From positions 186,001 through 250,000 of the forward strand of contig JASJPB010000013.1 of the NCBI GenBank assembly GCA_031426915.1: DNA of 64,000 nt, given 5' to 3'. The notes beneath the pieces are model-generated. The model did not search any database. It was not told the DNA's origin and worked only from the letters and a program-made list of their open reading frames with translations. Made by a program: the position numbers and the translations under genes. Position 1 is the stretch's first letter. Every line of letters begins with the position of its first letter. Positions 53,337 to 62,832 of this stretch are shown in pieces. The DNA is from Sulfurimicrobium sp031426915. GTDB lineage: Bacteria; Pseudomonadota; Gammaproteobacteria; Burkholderiales; Sulfuricellaceae.

Positions 53337-54200
53337 TCAGGCCTTGGCTTTTGCTGCGGCTCCACCCGAATCATCTTCCGCCACCGCTCGTAATTCTTTT
53401 TCCACGAACTCCCCACTCCGACACCCCACCACCTGCTGCAACTCGGCGCGCATCTCGGCAATCTCGCGGCGCAATTCCTGGATATTGTGATGCATCTCAC
53501 GGCGCAGGCGCTTTTCGTCCTCGCCCACGAACAGGGCGGAAATACTTGCGGTCACCAGGGTGAACACGGTGAAACCAACGATCACCATCACCACGGCGAA
53601 CATGCGCGACATCGGGGTGGTCGGCACGTAATCACCGTAACCCACCGTGGCGCCGGTGATGAAGGCCAGCCACAAGCCCTCGCCGAAGCTGTGGACAGTA
53701 GGCTCCAGCCAATAGAAGCCGGCACCGGCGGCGGTCAGGGTAACGAGGCCAAGGACGAAAGCATAAGGAATGGCGTTGGTGGACAGCAGCGTGCGCGCGG
53801 ATGCCAGCAGGCGCGCCACCACCAGTGCCACGTAGGCGACCCGCAACAGGCGCACCAGCGGCAGCCATTCGCTGGGCAGGCCAATCAGTCCCAGGCCGGA
53901 GGCGCCGATGATCAATAAATTGAGCCAGTTATATTTGAGGTAGGTCAGCTTGTTGTGGCACAAATACAGCATCCACGCCGTTTCCAGGCTGAAGGCCAAC
54001 AGGATGAACAAGTCCAGTTCCCAGCCGACGTGTTGCAGCGGTGCGTCGCTTTGCAGCGCTTCCAGATAGAAGGCCGGCAGGGCGAGCAGCGCGACCGACA
54101 CCATGACCCAGTGCAGGCGCCGCTCCCAGACGTATGCATGCGGGTTGTCGTGGGGCGGCACGCCTCCCATGCCGAACCAGCGCCGTAAATCAATCGACAT
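53337..54200 (-). CDS. Voltage-gated-type potassium channel protein
   Basis: The 287-residue inner-membrane protein has about six helices. The pore loop and selectivity filter read AFITGATVGYGDYVPTTPMS, and a final membrane helix (VVMVIVGFTVFTLVTASIS) follows. It ends in a charged cytoplasmic coil (KRLRREMHHNIQELRREIAEM). The arginine-bearing segment RLLRVAYVALVVARLL could be a voltage sensor (S4). The likely role is K+ flux control. It is divergent from cstA, with 106 bases between them. Confidence 0.9.
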   Translation of the reverse strand: MSIDLRRWFGMGGVPPHDNPHAYVWERRLHWVMVSVALLALPAFYLEALQSDAPLQHVGWELDLFILLAFSLETAWMLYLCHNKLTYLKYNWLNLLIIGASGLGLIGLPSEWLPLVRLLRVAYVALVVARLLASARTLLSTNAIPYAFVLGLVTLTAAGAGFYWLEPTVHSFGEGLWLAFITGATVGYGDYVPTTPMSRMFAVVMVIVGFTVFTLVTASISALFVGEDEKRLRREMHHNIQELRREIAEMRAELQQVVGCRSGEFVEKELRAVAEDDSGGAAAKAKA

Positions 54201-54306
54201 TCTCGTCCCCCATTAATTTCTGCGGCAATTCTACAACGGTTCGCGTTTTCAAGCCCACGCCGCTGTTGCTATCATGGACACCTCGCCAGGCACGGATTAA
54301 AGCACA

Positions 54307-56379
54307 ATGAACTTGAACACCATGCGCATGATGGGATGGTTGCTGGTCGCCGTTCTCGGGGCTTCCGCCCTGGGCGGCATCGCGTTCAACCGGGGCGAAT
54401 CGATCAATGCCATCTGGCTGGTCACCGCCGCTGCCTGCGTGTTCGCCCTGGCCTACCGCTTCTATGCGGCCTGGATCGCCGCGCGGGTGCTGGTGCTGGA
54501 CGAAACCCGCGCGACCCCGGCGGAGCGCTTCGACAACGGACGCGATTTTATCCCCACCAACAAATGGATCGTGTTCGGCCACCATTTTGCCGCCATCGCC
54601 GGCCCCGGCCCGCTCATCGGCCCGACCCTGGCGGCGCAGTTCGGCTACCTGCCGGGCACGCTGTGGATACTGATCGGCGCGGTGCTGGGCGGCTGCGTGC
54701 AGGACATGACCATCATGTTTTTTTCCACCCGGCGCGATGGCCGCAGCCTGGGCCAGATGGCGCGCGACGAACTGGGACCGGTGGGCGGCATCGCCGCGCT
54801 GGTTGGCACGCTGATGATCATGGTAATCCTCATCGCGGTGCTGGGGCTGGTGGTGGTCAACGCCATGAAGCACAGCCCCTGGGCCACCTCCACCGTGGCC
54901 GCCACCATCCCCATCGCGGTGCTGGTCGGCCTGTACATGCGCAACATCCGCCCCGGTCGCGTGCTGGAGGGCTCGGCGCTGGGCCTGGCGCTGCTGCTGC
55001 TGGCGGTGGTGGGCGGCGGCTGGATCGACCACAACGCGGCCTTACGCCCGCTGTTCGACCACGAGGGCCTGACCCTGGCCTGGGCGGTGATCGCCTACGG
55101 CTTCGCCGCCGCCATCCTGCCGGTGTGGCTGCTGCTCGCGCCGCGCGATTACCTTTCCACCTTCATGAAGCTGGGCACGATCCTCCTCCTGGCCGTCGCC
55201 ATCCTGGTGATGCAGCCGCAGATCAAGATGCCGGCGCTGACCCAGTTCATCGACGGCAGCGGGCCGATTTTCGGCGGCAGCGTGTTTCCCTTCGTATTCA
55301 TCACCATCGCCTGCGGCGCGGTGTCCGGTTTCCACTCCCTGGTCGCTTCCGGCACCACGCCCAAGCTGCTGGCCAACGAGAAGGATATCCGCATGATCGG
55401 CTACGGCGGCATGCTGCTCGAAGCCCTGGTCGCGATCATGGCCATGATCGCCGCCACCGTGCTCGATCCCGGCGTGTTCTTCGCCATCAACAGTCCGGCC
55501 GGGGTTGTCGGCAAGGAAGCGGCCGATGCGGTGGCAAAGATTTCTTCCTGGGGTTTCCCGGTCACGGTGGAACAGATGAACTTGCTGGCGCAACAGATGG
55601 GCGAGAAAACCCTGTTCGCCCGCACCGGCGGCGCGCCCTCGCTGGCGGTCGGCATGGCCAGCATCTTCGGTAGCGCCTTCGGGCAGGGCATGCTGGCGAT
55701 GTGGTACCACTTCGCCATCATGTTCGAGGCAGTCTTCATCCTCACCACGCTGGACGCCGGCACCCGCGTCGGGCGCTTCATGCTGCAGGACTTCCTCGGC
55801 AACTTCTCGCCGCGCCTGGGTCAGACCTCCTGGTACCCTTCCGTGATCCTCACTTCCGGCATCATCGTCGCGGCCTGGGGCTATTTCCTCTACATCGGCG
55901 TGATCGACCCCAACGGCGGCGTCAACATCCTGTGGCCGCTATTCGGCATCTCCAACCAGATGCTGGCGGCCATTGCCCTGTCGGTGGCCACCGGCATCCT
56001 GGTCAAGTCCGGCAAGCTGAAATATGCCTGGATCAGCGTGCTGCCCCTGACCTGGCTTTCCATTGTTACCACCGCCGCAGCATGGGAAAAGATCACCAGC
56101 CCCGACCTGCGCATCGGCTTCTTCGCCGCCGCCAACGACCTCGCCGCCAAGCTGGCGGCGGGCACACTGCCGCCGGAAAAAGCCGCGGTGGCACCGCAGC
56201 TTATCTTCAACCAGCAACTCGACGCCTGGCTGACGCTGTTTTTCGTCATCCTGTTGTGGATCATCATCGTCGACATGCTGCGCGTGTGCGCCAACCACCT
56301 TCTGGGCAAACCCGTGCCACCACTAAGCGAATCGGCCCACGAGCCCAGCCGGCTGGTGGAAAACTGGATAAGGGACTGA
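54307..56379 (+). CDS. cstA: Carbon starvation protein A (pyruvate/peptide transporter family)
   Basis: The 690-residue inner-membrane transporter has well over a dozen helices. Family motifs are FIPTNKWIVFGHHFAAIAGPGPLIGP (shown in part: NKWIVFGHHFAAIAGPGP), VLGGCVQDMTIMFFSTRRDG, PVWLLLAPRDYLSTFMKLG, CGAVSGFHSLVASGTTPK and FGISNQMLAAIALSVATG. CstA/BtsT members take up pyruvate or peptides under carbon limitation. It is followed directly by its usual small partner ybdD (TGATG). Confidence 0.95.
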   Translation: MNLNTMRMMGWLLVAVLGASALGGIAFNRGESINAIWLVTAAACVFALAYRFYAAWIAARVLVLDETRATPAERFDNGRDFIPTNKWIVFGHHFAAIAGPGPLIGPTLAAQFGYLPGTLWILIGAVLGGCVQDMTIMFFSTRRDGRSLGQMARDELGPVGGIAALVGTLMIMVILIAVLGLVVVNAMKHSPWATSTVAATIPIAVLVGLYMRNIRPGRVLEGSALGLALLLLAVVGGGWIDHNAALRPLFDHEGLTLAWAVIAYGFAAAILPVWLLLAPRDYLSTFMKLGTILLLAVAILVMQPQIKMPALTQFIDGSGPIFGGSVFPFVFITIACGAVSGFHSLVASGTTPKLLANEKDIRMIGYGGMLLEALVAIMAMIAATVLDPGVFFAINSPAGVVGKEAADAVAKISSWGFPVTVEQMNLLAQQMGEKTLFARTGGAPSLAVGMASIFGSAFGQGMLAMWYHFAIMFEAVFILTTLDAGTRVGRFMLQDFLGNFSPRLGQTSWYPSVILTSGIIVAAWGYFLYIGVIDPNGGVNILWPLFGISNQMLAAIALSVATGILVKSGKLKYAWISVLPLTWLSIVTTAAAWEKITSPDLRIGFFAAANDLAAKLAAGTLPPEKAAVAPQLIFNQQLDAWLTLFFVILLWIIIVDMLRVCANHLLGKPVPPLSESAHEPSRLVENWIRD

Positions 56380-56549
56380 TGTTGCGCAAGCTTTGGCGAA
56401 CCATCCGTCGCCTTGCCGGGGATGATGCCTATGAGCGTTACCTCGCGCACCATGCCGGCGTCCATTCCGACGAATCGCCATTGAGCCGCCAGGATTTTTT
56501 TAAACGGGAGCAGGAGCGCAAATGGAATGGGGTCAGACGCTGTTGCTAG
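56379..56549 (+). CDS. ybdD: CstA-associated small protein YbdD (DUF466)
   Basis: The 56-residue product MLRKLWRTIRRLAGDDAYER... continues with YLAHHAGVHSDESPLSRQDF and ends ERKWNGVRRCC. The Tyr-x-x-Y/H region, the SRQDFFKRE helix and the C-terminal double cysteine match E. coli YbdD, which ends in GGARCC-type sequence. It begins on the A of the cstA stop (TGATG), so the two are translationally coupled. YbdD-type proteins accompany CstA/BtsT transporters, probably as accessory factors. Confidence 0.88.
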   Translation: MLRKLWRTIRRLAGDDAYERYLAHHAGVHSDESPLSRQDFFKREQERKWNGVRRCC

Positions 56550-56675
56550 TGTGGTAATGATGCATTTTCTGGACATGCGCGGTTGACGCAAATCCTGGGC
56601 GAGAATACAGTGGATATGCCTATCCGGAAGGCATGGTGACCAGTTTAGCAATCTACCTCCAGGGGGATAGCAAAG

Positions 56676-58007
56676 ATGTCCAAGAAAAAAATCCTTCACG
56701 CCGCCATCGCTTCTATCCTGTTGATGGCATCCGGCGCGAGTGCCGCTGCCGACAGCGCGCTAGTGGAAGCACAGTCGCACATCGACCATAACAACCCCCA
56801 TAAGGCCTACGCCATTCTGGCCCCGCTTGAAGCGGAACGGGCCGGCAACCCCGAATACGACTACCTGCTGGGTATTGCCGCACTGGATGCCGGGGAAGCA
56901 GGCCGCGCCGTATTCGCCCTGGAAAGGGTGCTGGAGGCACAGCCCGACAACGGCCCCGCGCGCGCGGCAATCGCACGCGCCCACTACGCCCTGGGCGAAA
57001 TCGAAAACGCCAGGACGGAATTCCGGCGCGCCGGCGCCCAGCCCGTCCCCCCGCCGGTTCAGGCTTCGATCCAGAAATACCTTATCGCCATCGAAGCGCT
57101 GGAAAATGCCGACCGGCCAAAACTCAGTGGCTACGTGGCATTTTCCGCCGGCCACGACAGCAACGTAAACAGTGCCATTTCCGGTAACCAGCTGGCAATC
57201 CCCGCGTTCGGCGGTGCGATCGTGACCCTGGACGTCAACGGGGTAAAACAGGATGACGCCTTTCTTGCCCTTGGTGGTGGCGCCAAACTGCGCTACCCGC
57301 TCAACTGGGAAACCGCGGTGATCGGCAGCATTGACGGGAACCGGCGCTGGAACGGCAGCGCAAGCCGGTTCGATACCGGCATACTCTCCGGCAGCCTAGG
57401 CCTGAGTTTTGCGCGCGGAAAAAACAATTTTTCCGCGCAGCTTCAAGGCCAGAATTTTGAGCTGGACGGCAATCGCTATCGCGATGCAAGCGGCCTGATG
57501 GCCCAGTGGGAATACCTGCCGAACGAAAACCGGTCATTCAGCGCCTATGTACAGTATGCGCGTCTCGACTACCCCGATCAGGGCATGCGCAACGCAAACC
57601 ACACTGTGCTTGGCGTCACCTACGGCCAGACACTTGGCGGTGAACTGGCACCGGTGATATATGTTGGCGCTTATGCCGGCAGCGAGAATGAACGCGCCGA
57701 CAACGCCCCCTACCTCGGACACAACCTGGCCGGCATTCGCGTGGGCGGGCAACTGAATTTCAGCCCCCAGGTGACACTCTTCGCTTCAGGCAGTTACGAG
57801 GAACGGGATTATGGCGGACCCGACCCATTGTTTCTCGTGGATCGCGGCGATCAACAGACCGACTTCCGTGTCGGGGTGAACTACAGCCCCGTCAAGGCCT
57901 GGCGCATCACCCCCCAGCTTGCCTACACCCGCAACAATTCCAACATCGCCATCAACGACTATGATCGCAACCAGTTCATCGTCACGGTACGGCGCGAATT
58001 CCAGTAA
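56676..58007 (+). CDS. Outer-membrane protein with TPR N-terminus and beta-barrel (Slam/DUF560-like)
   Basis: The 443-residue exported protein has a signal peptide cleaved near GASAAADS. TPR-like repeats follow (~25-125: AYAILAPLEAERAGNPEYDYLLG, ALERVLEAQPDNGPARAAIAR). The C-terminal ~290 residues are amphipathic beta strands ending VTVRREFQ. Starts such as KLSGYVAFSAGHDSNVN and YVQYARLDYPDQG match the barrel style of DUF560, as in Slam proteins that move lipoproteins to the cell surface. No client lipoprotein is next to it; the next gene is a FecR protein. AGGGGG (56661-56666) precedes the ATG. Confidence 0.75.
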   Translation: MSKKKILHAAIASILLMASGASAAADSALVEAQSHIDHNNPHKAYAILAPLEAERAGNPEYDYLLGIAALDAGEAGRAVFALERVLEAQPDNGPARAAIARAHYALGEIENARTEFRRAGAQPVPPPVQASIQKYLIAIEALENADRPKLSGYVAFSAGHDSNVNSAISGNQLAIPAFGGAIVTLDVNGVKQDDAFLALGGGAKLRYPLNWETAVIGSIDGNRRWNGSASRFDTGILSGSLGLSFARGKNNFSAQLQGQNFELDGNRYRDASGLMAQWEYLPNENRSFSAYVQYARLDYPDQGMRNANHTVLGVTYGQTLGGELAPVIYVGAYAGSENERADNAPYLGHNLAGIRVGGQLNFSPQVTLFASGSYEERDYGGPDPLFLVDRGDQQTDFRVGVNYSPVKAWRITPQLAYTRNNSNIAINDYDRNQFIVTVRREFQ

Positions 58008-58043
58008 GCATGTGATCAACGGTTGCATGGAGGATTTTCACTA

Positions 58044-58856
58044 ATGCGGCAGAACCAATCTATGGCGACAGTGTGGAATGTGCTGATTATCTCAGCCTTC
58101 ATGGCGTTTTCCGGCGCGGCTTGGGCGGCACCGGTAGCACGGCTGGATTTTGCCAGCGGCACCGTGACCGCGGTCGATACCGATGGCATCACGCGCACGC
58201 TGAACAAGGGCTCCGAACTCAATACGGGAGACACCGTCAACACCGACAGCGGACGCGCCCAACTGCGCTTTATCGACGGCGCATATGTATCGCTTCAGCC
58301 CAACACCCGGTTCAGGATTGACGAATTTCAGTACGACGGCAAGACCGATGGAACCGAGAAAGGGATATTCAGCCTGACCAAGGGTGCGCTGCGCACCATT
58401 ACCGGCGCCATTGGCCGGGTCAACCGCAACACCTACAAGGTCAACACGCCATCCGCCACCATCGGCATTCGCGGCACCGAATTCCTGGCAAGCGTGGTCA
58501 ACAGCCTGGCGGTAAGTGTGGGCGAAGGAGCGATTTCGCTCGTCAATCAGGCCGGCGAACTGGTGGTGGTTGCCGGACAATCGGCCTACGTGGCCGACTT
58601 CAGCACGCTGCCGAAACTGACCTTCCAGATGCCGCCCCTGCCACCTGAGGGCGTGTACCGGCAAGAAACCATCGACACCCGTTATAGCGCGGGCGAACAA
58701 CCCGGCGCAGTTCCGCCTCCGCCTGCGCCCGCTCCCGCGCCAATTCCCGTACCCGCGCCACCCACACCCGTACCCACGCCCACACCTACGCCCGTACCCA
58801 CACCTACGCCCGTTCCTACACCCACTCCCACACCTATTTTTGGACTGACGGGGTGA
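58044..58856 (+). CDS. Exported FecR-domain protein with Pro/Thr-rich tail
   Basis: The 270-residue protein starts at 58044 with GGAGG 9-13 bases upstream. The signal peptide ends AFSGAAWAAP. The FecR domain (~30-170) has ARLDFASGTVTAVDTDG, GDTVNTDSGRAQLRFIDGAYVSLQ and NTPSATIGIRGTEF. Residues ~215-265 are repeats of P-x-P-T-P-T-P, ending abruptly IFGLTG. Such FecR proteins occur without a sigma/anti-sigma system and often sit beside CHASE2 cyclases; the next gene, convergent, is one. The role is probably cell-envelope sensing or wall attachment, inferred only. Confidence 0.85.
   Translation: MRQNQSMATVWNVLIISAFMAFSGAAWAAPVARLDFASGTVTAVDTDGITRTLNKGSELNTGDTVNTDSGRAQLRFIDGAYVSLQPNTRFRIDEFQYDGKTDGTEKGIFSLTKGALRTITGAIGRVNRNTYKVNTPSATIGIRGTEFLASVVNSLAVSVGEGAISLVNQAGELVVVAGQSAYVADFSTLPKLTFQMPPLPPEGVYRQETIDTRYSAGEQPGAVPPPPAPAPAPIPVPAPPTPVPTPTPTPVPTPTPVPTPTPTPIFGLTG
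58735..58836 (+). repeat. Pro/Thr-coding minisatellite in the FecR gene
   Basis: Short units of the type CCCACACCTACGCCCGTA repeat through the 3' end of the gene and encode the PTPTPVP tail. Repeat length is likely to vary between strains by slippage; most units keep the frame. Confidence 0.7.
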
Positions 58857-59058
58857 TCAAGCGCCAGCCGACGACCGCGCCGTGATGGACATTGCCTATC
58901 CGGGCGGGGAGTTGCGCGCTCAAAGATGGAGAGATTCGGGCCGTCAATACCTCCCTCGTAAAGCTGAAGAGCGCCTGATATTGCGTCAAGTACGCTCATC
59001 GTCACTTGCCGAGATCCAATATTGATTCAAGTGTCGCTTCGATCAATCAGCCAGGAAT

Positions 59059-61275
59059 TCACTTGGTGGTAAAAATGAACACCCCGTCCCATCCCTCCCC
59101 TGGCGGATTGGCGCGGAAATGGGCAACCCTTTCCAGGTAGAGTTCATATAGCTTCATCTGGGGCGAGCGGGTATGCAGCGCCCCTAACTGCCGCTCCGCT
59201 CCGTCCCAGTCCTGGGCGTGGTAACGCTCCAGCGCGGCGCGGAACAATTCCAGCTCCTCCATCGCCGCAACCGGTATCTGGCCTTGTATCCCAAGCGGTT
59301 CGAAAATAACCACAGGTTCCAGCTTGCCCTTGACACACACCCGGTCCAGTTCGCGGCACACCGCTTCCGGTACCGCGCGCATGGTGGCCTCGCCGACGAT
59401 GATGCCGACGCCGTATTGCTTGGTCAGGCTTTCCAGGCGCGAGGCCAGGTTGACGCTATCGCCCATCACGGTATAGGCGCGCCTGAATTCGGAACCCATG
59501 TTGCCGACGGTCATGATGCCGGTATTGATGCCGACCCCGATGCGGAACAGCGGCCAGCCGCGCGCCTCGAATTCCTTCATCAGCTCGGCAAGCCGGGTTT
59601 GCATTTCCAGGGCGGCCAGCAGGGCGTGACGGGGATGTTCAGTGTCTTTCAGCGGGGCGCCCCAGAACGCCATGACCGCATCGCCGATGTATTTGTCGAT
59701 GGTGCCGCGGTGCTTGTGGATGATCCGCGTCATCAGCGTCAGGTAGGCATTGATCAGTTCGGTGAGCTGTTTCGGCTCGAGTTTCTCCGAAATCGAGGTG
59801 AAATTGCGGATATCCGAGAACAGCACCGTCATCTCGCGGCTGTCGCCTTCCATCGAGGCGGATTCCGGGTCCTCGCTCATTTCCGCCACCAGTTCGGGCG
59901 GAACATACTGACCGAAAAGTCCGGTGATTTTCTTCTTGGTACGGGACTCGGTGAAATAACCGTAAACCATGTCGAGCGCGTACAGGAACAGGATCAGTAG
60001 CAGTGGCGAGACGATGGGCAACACCATGCCATCCTGCCATGCCGCCAGATTGGTCCCCGCCACCGCGCCCAGCAACAGCAACGAGATCAGGCTGGACTGA
60101 AGCGGGCTCAGCAGGGGGAATATCAGCGCCAGCGCCACGCCGATCAGAAGTAACGCGACCACTTCCACAGCCAGGAAATAAGCGGGACGCTGCTTGATGC
60201 TTTGATCCAGGATGCCGGCGACCAGATTGGCGTGGATTTCCACTCCGGGATAGACGCTCTCGACCGGGCTGGAGCGCAGGTCCATCAAGCCTGGCGCAGT
60301 GGTGCCCACCAGCACGATGGCGCCCGCCATTTCGCCCGGCTGGAGCCTTCCATGCAACACATCCGAGGCCGATACATAGCGAAAACCGCCCTGTTTGCCG
60401 CGATAGGGCACCAGCGCGGAGCCCCAGGCATCCACCGGAATCTTGCGCCCGCCGAGCTTGAGCCATTCCAGCCCGCCATAGTCGGGGCCCCCATCATCCG
60501 CAAATACCGCCGCCACGGCGGGGAGCTTGAGATAGGCCTTGGCGATGGCAAGGGAAAGGGATTCGTAATGGCCGCCCTGATACTCGAATAACATCGGCAC
60601 ACGACGCGATACGCCATCGATATCCACCTGCGGGTTCATGTGCCCGGCGCTGTGGGCAGCCTCCTGAAATGTCTTGAGATTGGCACCATATCCCGTGGCA
60701 TGTCTTACGAAAAGTTCGCGCTGGCCGAATGCGCCGGGCGGAAAGTCCGGCGACGGCAAGTGGCCGGAAGTGCGCGCCTGAGCGGCCTCGTCGTGTACGG
60801 TGAAATAATAGCCCAGCACCACCGGATACTGCTTCAATTTGGCGGCGAAAAGGCTGTCAAAATCAAGCTGGGGACGCAGCCTGTCAAGGGCTGCGCGAAA
60901 AGGCGGGGTGTCCTTGAGTTCCTGTTGCGCCAAACGCTCCAGCACCGGCAAACCGGAACTGGTGTCGGGTTCGCTGAACACCACGTCGAACCCTACCACG
61001 GCGGCCTGATAGCGGCCGAATATCTGGTCCAGCAGGATGGCCACCCGGTCCCGCCCCCACGGCCAGCGCCCCACTTCGGCCAGGCTTTTTTCATCCAGGT
61101 CAACGATAACGATGCGGCGGTCCACCCCGCCCGGCATGGTGACGCGCAGCCGTGCGTCATAGCTCCACAGATCGAGCTGCTCCATAAAGCGGAACTCGAC
61201 CAGACGCACAGCACCGGCCAGGAACAAGACCACCACCAGCAGGCTTAAACCGATTTGAAGCGCGTGCCGCTTCAT
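59059..61275 (-). CDS. CHASE2-domain class III nucleotide cyclase
   Basis: The 738-residue protein has an N-terminal membrane helix (~8-26) and a periplasmic CHASE2 sensor (~30-340: RRIVIVDLDEKSLAEVGRWPW). Three membrane helices (~350-425) and a cytoplasmic cyclase domain (~475-660) follow. The metal aspartates lie in VLFSDIRNFTSISEKL and YIGDAVMAFWGAP, the substrate Lys in IDKYIGDAV, and RRAYTVMGDSVNLASRLE has Thr at the second purine-specifying position (class IIIb, usually adenylate cyclase). A C-terminal segment follows (LERYHAQDWDGAERQLGAL). It is convergent with the FecR gene; the 202-base gap between them shows no clear terminator. Confidence 0.92.
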   Translation of the reverse strand: MKRHALQIGLSLLVVVLFLAGAVRLVEFRFMEQLDLWSYDARLRVTMPGGVDRRIVIVDLDEKSLAEVGRWPWGRDRVAILLDQIFGRYQAAVVGFDVVFSEPDTSSGLPVLERLAQQELKDTPPFRAALDRLRPQLDFDSLFAAKLKQYPVVLGYYFTVHDEAAQARTSGHLPSPDFPPGAFGQRELFVRHATGYGANLKTFQEAAHSAGHMNPQVDIDGVSRRVPMLFEYQGGHYESLSLAIAKAYLKLPAVAAVFADDGGPDYGGLEWLKLGGRKIPVDAWGSALVPYRGKQGGFRYVSASDVLHGRLQPGEMAGAIVLVGTTAPGLMDLRSSPVESVYPGVEIHANLVAGILDQSIKQRPAYFLAVEVVALLLIGVALALIFPLLSPLQSSLISLLLLGAVAGTNLAAWQDGMVLPIVSPLLLILFLYALDMVYGYFTESRTKKKITGLFGQYVPPELVAEMSEDPESASMEGDSREMTVLFSDIRNFTSISEKLEPKQLTELINAYLTLMTRIIHKHRGTIDKYIGDAVMAFWGAPLKDTEHPRHALLAALEMQTRLAELMKEFEARGWPLFRIGVGINTGIMTVGNMGSEFRRAYTVMGDSVNLASRLESLTKQYGVGIIVGEATMRAVPEAVCRELDRVCVKGKLEPVVIFEPLGIQGQIPVAAMEELELFRAALERYHAQDWDGAERQLGALHTRSPQMKLYELYLERVAHFRANPPGEGWDGVFIFTTK

Positions 61276-61309
61276 GTTTTACTCCCCGGCGGCTACGTCG
61301 GGCGGGATA

Positions 61310-62686
61310 TTATTCTCCCGCCACCGTCATCTGCCCCACCAGAATCGAACCGCATTGTCGTGAGCCGCGCACCACCACATCGTTCCCCACCGCCACGATG
61401 TTGCGGAACATGTCCTTGAGGTTTCCGGCGATGGTGATTTCTTCCACCGGGTACTGGATCTTCCCGCCTTCCACCCAGAATCCGGCCGCGCCGCGCGAGT
61501 AGTCGCCGGTAACCGCATTCACGCCCTGTCCCATCAGTTCGGTGACCAGCAGGCCGCGATCCATCTGCCTGAGCAGGGCGTCGAAGTCCTGACCGGTGTC
61601 TGCAAGAATCAGGTTGTGACTGCCGCCTGCATTGCCGGTTGTTGTCATGCCCAGCTTGCGCGCCGAATAACTGGAGAGGAAATAGCCCTGCACCACACCG
61701 TCGCTGACCACATCGCGGCTACGGGTGGCCACACCCTCGTTGTCGAAGGGGCTGCTGGCGAGGGCTTTTGGCAGATGCGGCAATTCCTGCAGCCGGATGA
61801 AGGGCGAAAAAACTTCCTTGCCCAGGCTATCTAGCAGGAAGGAGGATTTGCGATACAGGCTGCCGCCGCTGACCGCGCCGACAAAATGTCCGATCAGGCC
61901 GGAGGCCAGGGAGGCCTCGAACAGCACCGGTACCTGCATGGTTTTGAGCTTGCGTGCGTCGAGGCGGCGCACGGTGCGCTCCCCGGCCATCCTGCCCACG
62001 CTGCCGGCGTTTTCCAGATCCGCCGCAGCGCGTGCCGAGGCGTACCAGTAATCGCGCTGCATGCCCTGCTCCGACTCCGCCAGGACCGCACAACTGATGC
62101 CATGGCGCGTGGTCGGATAGCTCCCCAGAAAACCCGAGCTGTTGGCATAAACAAACAGGGACTCCTGGATCGAAACGGAAGCGCCTTCCGAATTGTTGAT
62201 GCGGCTATCCACGCCCATGGCGGCGGCTTCGCATTCCTGCGCCAGCGCGATGGCCTGTTCCACCGTCAAATCCCAGGGGTGGTACAGGTCGAGCTCCGGA
62301 GGATTTTTTTCCAACAGCGCCTCATCGGCCAGTCCGGCGAATTCATCGCTGGCGGTATGCCTGGCAATGCTGCACGCGGCCTTGACGGTATCGAGTATGG
62401 CCGCCGGTGCGAGGTCAGAAGTGCTGGCGTGTCCGCGCCGCTGGCCGAAATACACCGTTACACCGAGCCCTTTGTCGCGGTTGTATTCGATGGTTTCCAC
62501 TTCATCGAGACGCACCGTGACGCTCTGGCCGAAGCCCTGCGAAACCTCGGCTTCGCAGGCACTTGCCCCGGCCTTTTTGGCCTGACTCAGAATATCCTGG
62601 GAAATCTGGCTCAGGGTGTCAAAAGAATATGTAAAGCGGGAATCCTGCACGGTGACCTCTGTGTTTGAAAATCGCGTTGGCGACAC
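61310..62686 (-). CDS. pmbA: TldD/PmbA-family metalloprotease PmbA (TldE)
   Basis: The TldE/PmbA subunit of the TldD-TldE protease acts in microcin maturation and CcdA decay in E. coli. The 458-residue product keeps the family segments RGHASTSDLAPAAI, NSEGASVSIQESLFVYANSSG, GHFVGAVSGGSLYRKSSFLLDSLG and VTELMGQGVNAVTGDYSRGA. Two GTG starts are plausible: 62686 (with GAGAGGGG 7 bases upstream, inside a repeat) and 62650 (with AGAGG 5 bases upstream). The gene is divergent from darP, as in E. coli. Confidence 0.94.
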   Translation of the reverse strand: MSPTRFSNTEVTVQDSRFTYSFDTLSQISQDILSQAKKAGASACEAEVSQGFGQSVTVRLDEVETIEYNRDKGLGVTVYFGQRRGHASTSDLAPAAILDTVKAACSIARHTASDEFAGLADEALLEKNPPELDLYHPWDLTVEQAIALAQECEAAAMGVDSRINNSEGASVSIQESLFVYANSSGFLGSYPTTRHGISCAVLAESEQGMQRDYWYASARAAADLENAGSVGRMAGERTVRRLDARKLKTMQVPVLFEASLASGLIGHFVGAVSGGSLYRKSSFLLDSLGKEVFSPFIRLQELPHLPKALASSPFDNEGVATRSRDVVSDGVVQGYFLSSYSARKLGMTTTGNAGGSHNLILADTGQDFDALLRQMDRGLLVTELMGQGVNAVTGDYSRGAAGFWVEGGKIQYPVEEITIAGNLKDMFRNIVAVGNDVVVRGSRQCGSILVGQMTVAGE

Positions 62687-62690
62687 GCTT

Positions 62691-62782
62691 CAACCCCTCT
62701 CAATCCCCCGCCCTCCCCTTTGTCAGCTGCTCCTCCCCTGACAAGGGGAGGCCGGGAGGGGTTGGGAGGCTGGGAGGGGTTA
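62691..62782. repeat. GC-rich palindromic element, family A copy 2
   Basis: CAACCCCTCTCAATCCCCC and CCCTCCCCTTTGTCA (62691-62725) are mirrored by TGACAAGGGGAGG, then GGGAGGGGTTGGGAGG (62739-62782). It shares the CCTCCCCTTGTCAGGGGAGG style of core with 10981-11120. It lies exactly in the pmbA-darP divergent gap and may supply the ribosome-binding site of pmbA. Confidence 0.7.
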
Positions 62783-62832
62783 AATGGCCTAAATGGAGTT
62801 ATGATAACAACTTTAATTAATGAAGCGAAACC

